64,000 nucleotides of DNA from Zingiber officinale (taxonomy: Eukaryota > Streptophyta > Magnoliopsida > Zingiberales > Zingiberaceae), in contig NC_055996.1 of NCBI RefSeq assembly GCF_018446385.1, positions 128,946,532 to 129,010,531 on the forward strand, in the 5' to 3' direction. Numbering within the stretch: position 1 is the first letter of the stretch; each line of letters opens with the position of its first letter. Below are positions 57,630-64,000 of this stretch, in pieces. The translations under genes and the position numbers were made by a program. The notes under the pieces are model-generated. The model ran no database searches, had not been told where the DNA came from, and saw only the letters and a list, made by a program, of their open reading frames with translations.

Positions 57630-58665
57630 TGTACGGATCGATGGCCGGTTTAAATGAAGGTTGGATAGACGGTATTCAAAATAATCGCTCTTCCTATACT
57701 TGTTAGCTTGTGCAGCGAAATACAAACGAAACAAACAAACTAAACACTAAAGGAAATACAAAGACTAAGAAAGAAAAGTAAACCAATACACGTCGATGTA
57801 AGGTGATTTGGAGATAACTTGCTCCTACTCCATAGTCGTCCGTAAGGTGGACGATCTCTATCCGTTGGTGGATTACTCCCCGAAAACTCCTGCTAGCTCA
57901 AATCTCCTTGTGGGTGGAGAAACATCACCACAAACTCATCAAGATCTCTTGGACATAAGGGAAACCTTGAGCACTAGTAGACTACTAATTAGACTTTAAC
58001 CAAATTTAATTTCGTCAGTCTTAACCAAGCGTCCAAGTCTTGGTTATATAGGTTACGAGTTGAAAAACTCCGCTTGCCAGTCGACTGTCAAAATCATCAG
58101 TCGATTACCTTATGTGGAGATTCGACCGTTACATCCTAACGGCTTTATACCAGTCGATTGATAAAAATACCAGTAGATTACTCCACACTGGCTGAGCGAA
58201 CAGAAACATTCTGTTCGCTCCTAGTCGACTGTTCAGTCGACTACACCAGTCGACTGATGAAACCACCAGTCGATTGGTACCCGAGTACACTTCACTCAAC
58301 ACTTGGACCTTCACCCTTACGACTCACTTGACGTTTTTTTTACAACCTTGACCTCTTGCCTTCAAGTTTACTCCCTTTGGCTCTCGTTTCTCCGATGTAT
58401 TCAAACTCGCGGCTCGTCCCCAATGTCATCTTTCGCGTATGCCTCAAAGTCGCTTCCCTCGGCCCTTGTCCTCGCTACCTTATCCATGATCCCTCGGATG
58501 CTCCATTCTTCACCGGACCCGAAGTCATCAACCTGAGTCAAATATGTATCTTGCAAACCTGCACAACTCAAATACACCTATCAAATACAAAGATAAATCT
58601 AACTTAAATATTTTACCTAAATATCAAAACATATGATCGTACGGATCATTGGAATTGCTTCAACA
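57630..58665 (-). mobile_element. Solo LTR of a copia-like element
   Basis: TGTACGGATCGATGG ... TTGCTTCAACA, 1036 bp, flanked by GAAGT (57625-57629) and GAAAT (58666-58670), one mismatch. It has the layout of the other LTRs here: GTAAGGTGGACGATC and GTGGGTGGAGAAAC blocks near the U5 side, a reverse-strand TATA-like box (CCTATATAACC, about 58044-58054), and CAGTCGACTG palindromes (58078-58280). No internal region. Confidence 0.65.
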
Positions 58666-59003
58666 GAAATTACTATAATATGTTGGTAAGATCTTTTGAT
58701 CAAATCCTAACTTTAGCAAGTAATTTTGATTAAATTTAATTATATTATAATACTTTTAAATAAAATCAGCTCTGACTAAAATTGATAGAGTGTGTAGAAG
58801 TTTTATTTAAAATTATAGAAAACGTAAAAATATTTTTAGTATGAAAAATAGAAAATATTTTGAGTGTCTTTTTAATAAAAATTACTCATATCTTTTAATA
58901 ATATATATATATTGTAGAAGTTTTATTTAAAATTGTAGAAGTTATATATATATATATATAAAAGGAATGTTCCTGGGCCCCTGGCCATAATCTTGCCATC
59001 TCC

Positions 59004-59061
<58 letters not shown>

Positions 59062-59180
59062 GAATGTTCCTGGGCCCCTGGCCATAATCTTGCCATCTCC
59101 TTCATTCCTTGCTTCACTGCCACTCACTCCAGTACAAATTCCACCAACCGACCGCACGATGCTAAGGATTTGTTCTGTTT
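58666..59180. repeat. AT-rich spacer with 97-bp duplication and (TA)n microsatellite
   Basis: The block AAAAGGAATGTTCCTGGGCC ... CCATCTCCTTCA occurs at 58960-59006 and again at 59057-59104. Between them is an uninterrupted (TA) run of about 50 bases. The second copy lies about 120 bases before the epoxide hydrolase start codon. Confidence 0.85.
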
Positions 59181-59220
59181 AAGTTGATGGCGCACTCGTC
59201 CCTGCCGCAAGTTCGCCTCG

Positions 59221-60675
59221 ATGTTGCGTTTCGCTCGCGGCCTCTGCTCCCGCCTACGCCGCCGCGGTCGCGCCCTAGCCGCCGCGGCCCCCTCCGCACC
59301 GAACGACGGCCGACTCGGCGAAGGCATCGCGCATCGCACCGTCTTCGTGAACGGCATCAACATGCACGTTTCGGAAAAGGGCGACGGGCCGGTTGTCCTC
59401 CTCCTCCTCCACGGCTTCCCGGAGCTGTGGTACACCTGGCGTCACCAGATGCACCGCCTCGCCGCGCTAGGGTATCGCGCCGTCGCGCCCGACCTCCGCG
59501 GGTTCGGCGACACCGAGGTCCCGGCCGACCCCAGGGATTACTCCATTTTCCATATTGTCGGCGATCTGATTGAGCTTATTGATAAACTCGGCCAAGATCA
59601 GGTTGTTCCGCTGATTTTTGTTCTCTTGACTCTTGCTCTCCTCCCAAAGCCCCGATTCTTGCTGTTGGCATGACGTTGTGTTTTTGGTGAGTGCACATCA
59701 GGTGTTTGTTGTGGGGCATGACTGGGGTTCAATGGTCGCGTGGAATCTGAGTATGTTCCGGCCGGACAAGGTGAGGGCGATGGTGAATCTGAGCCAAGCC
59801 TTCACCCCTCGGAGTCCATCAAGGAAGTCACTTGAGTACCTGCGGTCTGCATTCGGAGATGATTACTACATCTGCAGGTTCCAGGTATCAATTCGTCGCT
59901 TCAATATCGATAAGTTCTTGTTCATACCCTTCTATTCAATATTGCCAAGTTATTGTTCACGCTCATCCATTCGAGCTTCAATGTTGCCAAGTCATTATTC
60001 GTCCTCTCAATTCGTTCGCTTTTTTGGAATTGCCAACTCACTGTATCTACCTTTTTTTAATAATTCACAAATCATGCACCTGCCAAGTTACCTTTTTTTT
60101 TTCCTTTCTAATTCTCTCGACGATTGAAATTTTATTATTTTTGACAGATAAGAAGGATATGTCATTTGATTCGTGGTGTGTGATCTAATTAAAGAATAAT
60201 TTTGGATTGAAATGAATTGTCTTGAAGACACAGGTTGTGTGGCTCAAAAACACCTTGATAATTTTTTTGGACTTAAAACCAAAAATAAAGTTAGATTTGG
60301 ACTCCCCACCCTCTTAGAGCACATCTCGGATCTTAGATGATCAATCGAGTTGTGACAGGCCATCAAAGTGTTTTGGCTCAAGACATCTTGATGTCTTCCA
60401 CATCCTCTGAATGTAAGTTGAGACTATATTTGCACTCTCCACATCCCTAGGAGCACATTTCAAATCTTCGAGCATCCACATTGTTGAGCTTCCTCTGTGA
60501 TGGAGCTCCTTTAAATAAGGGTTGGGAGCGGCTCCCCATTTGGGGAGCTGATCTTTTTTTTAAAAAATAAAATAAAATTATTGATAGTGAAGAGATATAA
60601 AATATATTATGTATATATATGATGTAAAATATAAATAAAGAGTGAAACCATAAAGAAGTTGTTGGGAGGGTTTTG

Positions 60676-60710
<35 letters not shown>

Positions 60711-63700
60711 AGGTCTTTTATTTTTATGTGACATTGTAGGGTCCATAAAAAAAATCCTATAATAATTTACGGGATGTTCTTAATTGACCAATATTTTCAA
60801 GTCATTAAATAGTTTCGCTCAAAACTTCAAGTGCTAGTTTTGGGTCATAACTATTTGATAACCTCTACAACTCCAAATCATAAACTTAAATTAGATTAAA
60901 CTACACACTCTTATGGTCTGTTTGGGAGGAGGTGAGGGAAGGGGAAGGAAGGAAAATAAGAGGAAGGGAAACTTTGAACCTCGTTTGGGAAGGAGTGAGG
61001 AAAGGGAAGGAAAGGTAAGGAAGGGTAAGCTTTAACCTTCGTTACCCATGGAAAGAGAGATTTTTTTACATCCCGAATTAGGGTGTAAGGAAGGGGAAGG
61101 GAAAACAAAAGATTTTTTATTCCAATTTTATCCATGTTCTTAATAGTTTAAGAAATGTTCCAATTTCTAATTTTGCTATGTCGCCGGAATTCAATTTCCT
61201 CGCCTTTTTCATAGCTCGCTTGATGCCAGATTATTAGAGGAGGGAATCCGACAAGTCTTCTAACTGAATTGAAGGGAGAAACTATTTTTGTCGTCAAAAT
61301 TATATCTACTATTTTTTTAATTTTTTCATCAAAATTTAATAAGTTTTTAAAGAATAGGAATTCTCATTATCAGCGTTATCTTTCAAATTTTTTTATTTAA
61401 GATTTCTAAAATCATTATTTTCATTATTTCTCATTTAATACTTGATTATCGGTAATTCATTATTTTGTTATGAATAGTATAAAAAAATTAATTTTTATTA
61501 AAAAATAGCTAATTTAAATGATAATATAAAAAATTAATTTTATTATTAAAAATATCTAATTTATATTTATAAAATAAATATTAATATTATGAAAATTTTC
61601 TAATTTAAAAAGTAAGGATATTTTTATAAGTTTATCTTAATTTCCCTTCCTTTCCTCCCAAACAAAGTAACACATGTTACGTTAATGAACCTTCCCTCCC
61701 TCCCAAATAAGGAGAAGTTAAATATTTTACTTCCCCTCACTTCCCCTTCCTTTTCCTCCCTTCCCCTTCCATTAATAAATCTTCCATCACTCCATCCAAA
61801 CAAAAGGTTAGGAACATATATTAAATTTTAGATGTCCAATATGAATTATTTTGGTTTATCAAGGTATTTTAACATAAAACACCTTGATAGGCTAAAATAG
61901 CTTAAATCACATACGAAGATTATAATCAAACTCCCCACACTCTCAAGAACACATGACTTAAAGCACTTTAATGGACTACAACGACCTTATATTATTATAC
62001 ATGTCCCTAAGAGTGGGAAAATATTATTTTAGTTTTGGTTTTGAAGTTTAGGAAGGCATCGAGGTGTTGTTATTAGCCAAAATAGCCTGATAGTCCAAAG
62101 CAATACATTTTAAGTGAATAATTTTACTGACAGATTTAAGCTCTGTTGTGAATTCAGGGGGTATTTGATTTAGGGTAATAATAATGGGGATTGGAATGAG
62201 AATCATTGATTGTCATTGTTAATGTTTGGATTATAGAAATACAAATAAGAGAATGAATATTTGAAATTGGGTAATAACTCATTCTCATGTACCTCCCCTT
62301 CAATGAGTCATTACCTTATTTTTATCAATCAAAATATTCCCTTATTGCAAAAATACCTTTGACCTAGAACTAAAATTTCCTCCCTTAATATCAAATATCA
62401 AAATATATTTATTTATTTTTTCTTCCATATCACTTCTCTCTCCTTGTTCTCTCTCATCATATTTTCTCTCTCATCATTTTATCACACACTTTCTCTCTCC
62501 TTAATCTCTCCTATCACACTCTCTTTACTTTTTTTTTCTCATCATACTTTCTCTCTCCTCAATCTCTTCCATCGCACTCTCTTTTCTCTTTTTTCTTATC
62601 ACACTTTCGCTCTCATCACACTTTCTCTCTCTTCAATCTCTCTTGTCACACTCCCTCCTTTTTTCTCTCATCATATTTTCTCATCACACTTTCTCTCTCA
62701 CCATACTTTCTCTCTCCTCAATCTCTCTCATCACACTCTCTCTCCTCATTTTTTCTCATTACATTTTCTCTCTATTCATCCTCTCTCATCATACTTTCTC
62801 TCACATCATATTTTCTCTCTCATCTTCTCTTATTATGCTCTCTCCTATCACACTCTCTTTTCTCATTTTCTCTCATCACACTTTCTCTTTCTTCATTCTT
62901 TCTCATCACACTTTTTCTCTCATCATACTTTTCTCTCATCATTCTCTTTCATCATATTTTTCTCTCACATCTAATTTTTTCTCTTATTTTCCTTTAAGGG
63001 TAAAAAAAGAATTTTGATTTATTCCGATAGAAAATATATAACTAATCAAATATTGATTTTAAGAGTGATATACATGCTCATACCCATTCGCATTCCACAA
63101 TACAATGATTCTCATTCCGATTCCTATTCTTAGGAAAGAATCAAACGCCCCATCAATCTCTTGGATTTAAATGATGCCTTTAGTTGTTAAAAAAATTAAA
63201 GTTTTGGCGTTCAGGAAAAAATATAAAGATAAAGAACATAACTTTGGCGAAGCTAGCTAGGGGTATTTAAGATACATTAAAAAAAAAAAAAAAGAAAAAA
63301 GACGATGAGCCTTCTGGGAATATGCCTGATTTTGGAATCCCCCACCTCGCACTCTAAGCGGTCAAGGGATCATGTTTTTTCTATTTTACTTAGTTTAAAC
63401 GATAACCTTGAACTACTCTCTTCTTTGGCAAGGCTAGATAGACAGAATTTGATAATAATCTTACTGGAAAATTGCCAGTATATTTCCTCTTTGCATTTTT
63501 CCTGTTCCTTTTCCAAAAGCATTTTCTGTATCAAAACTACATAAAGTTCAGAAATAAACATAAATGCCTTTTAATATATTTAATTGTAACTACAATGTAG
63601 GAACCTGGAAAAATAGAAGCAGAATTCGCTAGCTATGGCACTGCATGGGTTCTCAAGAAATTTTTGACATATCGTAATCCAGGTCCTTTCTACATTACCA

Positions 63701-64000
63701 AAGATCAAGGATGGAGTTTACCTTCTGAAATCCCTTTGCCTTCTTGGCTTTCTGAATTTGACATTGACTACTATTCTAACAAATACGAGAAGACTGGTTT
63801 CACAGGAGGTTTGAACTATTATCGAGCTCTTGACTTGTAAGTTATTCATAATTTCTGCTCTATACTGTAAATGCATCCATCCTCCTCGGGAATCCATCAA
63901 ATATAAGTTCAATGAATGATCAGAAACTATAAGTGTTTGACCATATATCAAAAACTGCTGCAGTTATTTTTTGAAACATTTTAGAGCTAAATACTGATGG
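59221..64000 (+). CDS. Epoxide hydrolase (alpha/beta-hydrolase fold), 5' part, runs off the window
   Basis: Plant soluble-type epoxide hydrolase, converting epoxides (such as fatty-acid epoxides) to diols. Exons are 59221-59601, 59702-59884 and 63601-63836, all with GT-AG borders (first two phase 0), and the gene continues past 64000. Motifs: oxyanion HGFPE (residues 64-68), DLRGFGDTEVP (91-101), nucleophile Asp134 in VVGHDWGS. Exon 3 (189-267) gives EPGKIEAEFA, FLTYRNPGP and the lid segment YYSNKYEKTGFTGGLNYYR, whose Tyr polarise the epoxide. The catalytic Asp/His pair would lie beyond the edge. Compared with usual plant enzymes, which begin near EGIAHRTVFVNG, there is an Arg/Ala-rich extension of about 33 residues that could be an organelle transit peptide. 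No upstream in-frame ATG is seen. Intron 2 is 3.7 kb because of inserted repeats. No stops in the visible exons. Confidence 0.92.
59885..60912 (+). other. Epoxide hydrolase intron 2, first part
   Basis: AT-rich intron. A CTTGATG-containing stretch (60220-60480) is weakly echoed at 61860-62100. A (GA)n microsatellite of about 16 units lies at 60678-60709. No gene. Confidence 0.6.
60913..61808. mobile_element. MITE-like inverted-repeat element in intron 2
   Basis: The left end GGTCTGTTTGGGAGGAGGTG, then purine-rich AGGGAAGGGGAAGGAAGG, mirrors the right end (CTTCCCCTTCCTTTTCC ... CCATCCAAACAAAAGG). About 0.9 kb, AT-rich core, non-coding. Internal copies of CCTCCCAAA near 61650-61700 suggest a nested or duplicated end. 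The superfamily is not decided and no clear TSD was found. Confidence 0.5.
62157..63151. mobile_element. MITE-like element with ~45-bp terminal inverted repeats
   Basis: The left end GGGGTATTTGATTTAGGG ... GGAATGAGAATCATTG pairs with the right end CAATGATTCTCATTCCGATT ... GAATCAAACGCCCC. The terminal words GGGG(T/C)(A/G)TTTGATT are typical of plant MITEs related to PIF/Harbinger or hAT. Between them is a 550-base CT-rich tract. Confidence 0.65.
62440..62985. repeat. CT-rich minisatellite (TCTCTCATCACACTTTC units)
   Basis: Diverged tandem words such as TCTCTCATCACACTTTCTCT fill this stretch. The long Ser/His/Leu/Phe-rich frames across it are low-complexity by-products and are not genes. Confidence 0.9.

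Noticed and set aside
59184..59573. 129-codon ORF overlapping the epoxide hydrolase first exon
   Set aside because: It is in a different frame, Arg/Pro-rich, and is a shadow of the GC-rich exon; the 59221 frame carries all family motifs.
62444..63017. Long forward ORFs rich in Ser, His, Leu and Phe
   Set aside because: They follow the period of a CT-rich minisatellite inside a MITE-like element in an intron; no start context or domain.

Overview
This window is nuclear DNA from a flowering plant, probably a monocot. The GH17 glucanase resembles the banana-type enzymes and the lineage feels like Zingiberales, but that placement is a weak inference. There are no operons and no prokaryotic features. 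Genes have GT-AG introns. About 53 kb of the 64 kb is a dense stack of nested transposable elements.

Layout. 1-3787: tail of a Ty1/copia element (RNase H), its ~1.8 kb LTR (family A), primer-binding site, leader and a truncated second LTR, head to tail. 3788-12.2 kb: a Ty3/gypsy-like LTR with a 97-bp tandem array, split by a solo LTR (family E, TSD TTATT). That solo LTR is itself split by a CACTA transposon (TSD AGT) carrying fragments of a KRR1-like gene and an HGSNAT-like acetyltransferase gene. 12.3-15.3 kb: a NOT2/VIP2 (CCR4-NOT) gene fragment broken by a solo LTR (family D, TSD GTATT), then the end of a second CACTA element. 15.3-22.3 kb: a reverse-strand family A copia element (RT remnant, integrase, protease, gag, leader, LTR). 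Its leader hosts a complete Cassandra-type TRIM whose LTRs carry 5S rRNA-like sequence. 22.3-27.3 kb: more LTRs (B, A, E, C). 27.3-42.9 kb: a gag-bearing element (F) whose LTR was hit by a hAT transposon (27802-39451). The hAT gene was then hit by an 8.7 kb Sirevirus-like retrotransposon (29353-38092, TSD GTAGG) that has gag and an env-position ORF but no pol. 42.9-45.6 kb: LTR pieces and one solo LTR with TSD AGTTG. 45.7-54.3 kb: a second complete-ended CACTA transposon (TSD ATT) with a decayed transposase exon, four tandem hairpin-like units and a nested 2.65 kb solo LTR.

The right end is the gene-bearing part. 56192-57382 is a two-exon, apparently intact beta-1,3-glucanase (GH17, PR-2 type). 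A solo LTR sits 247 bp behind it. From 59221 to beyond the edge is an epoxide hydrolase (alpha/beta-hydrolase) gene, with three exons visible and a 3.7 kb second intron holding two MITE-like inverted-repeat elements.

Nothing ties the two host genes into one pathway. The most informative signals are the nesting order readable from target-site duplications, the Cassandra TRIM, gene capture by CACTA elements, and arrays of family-specific short palindromes just upstream of the TATA box in six LTR families.
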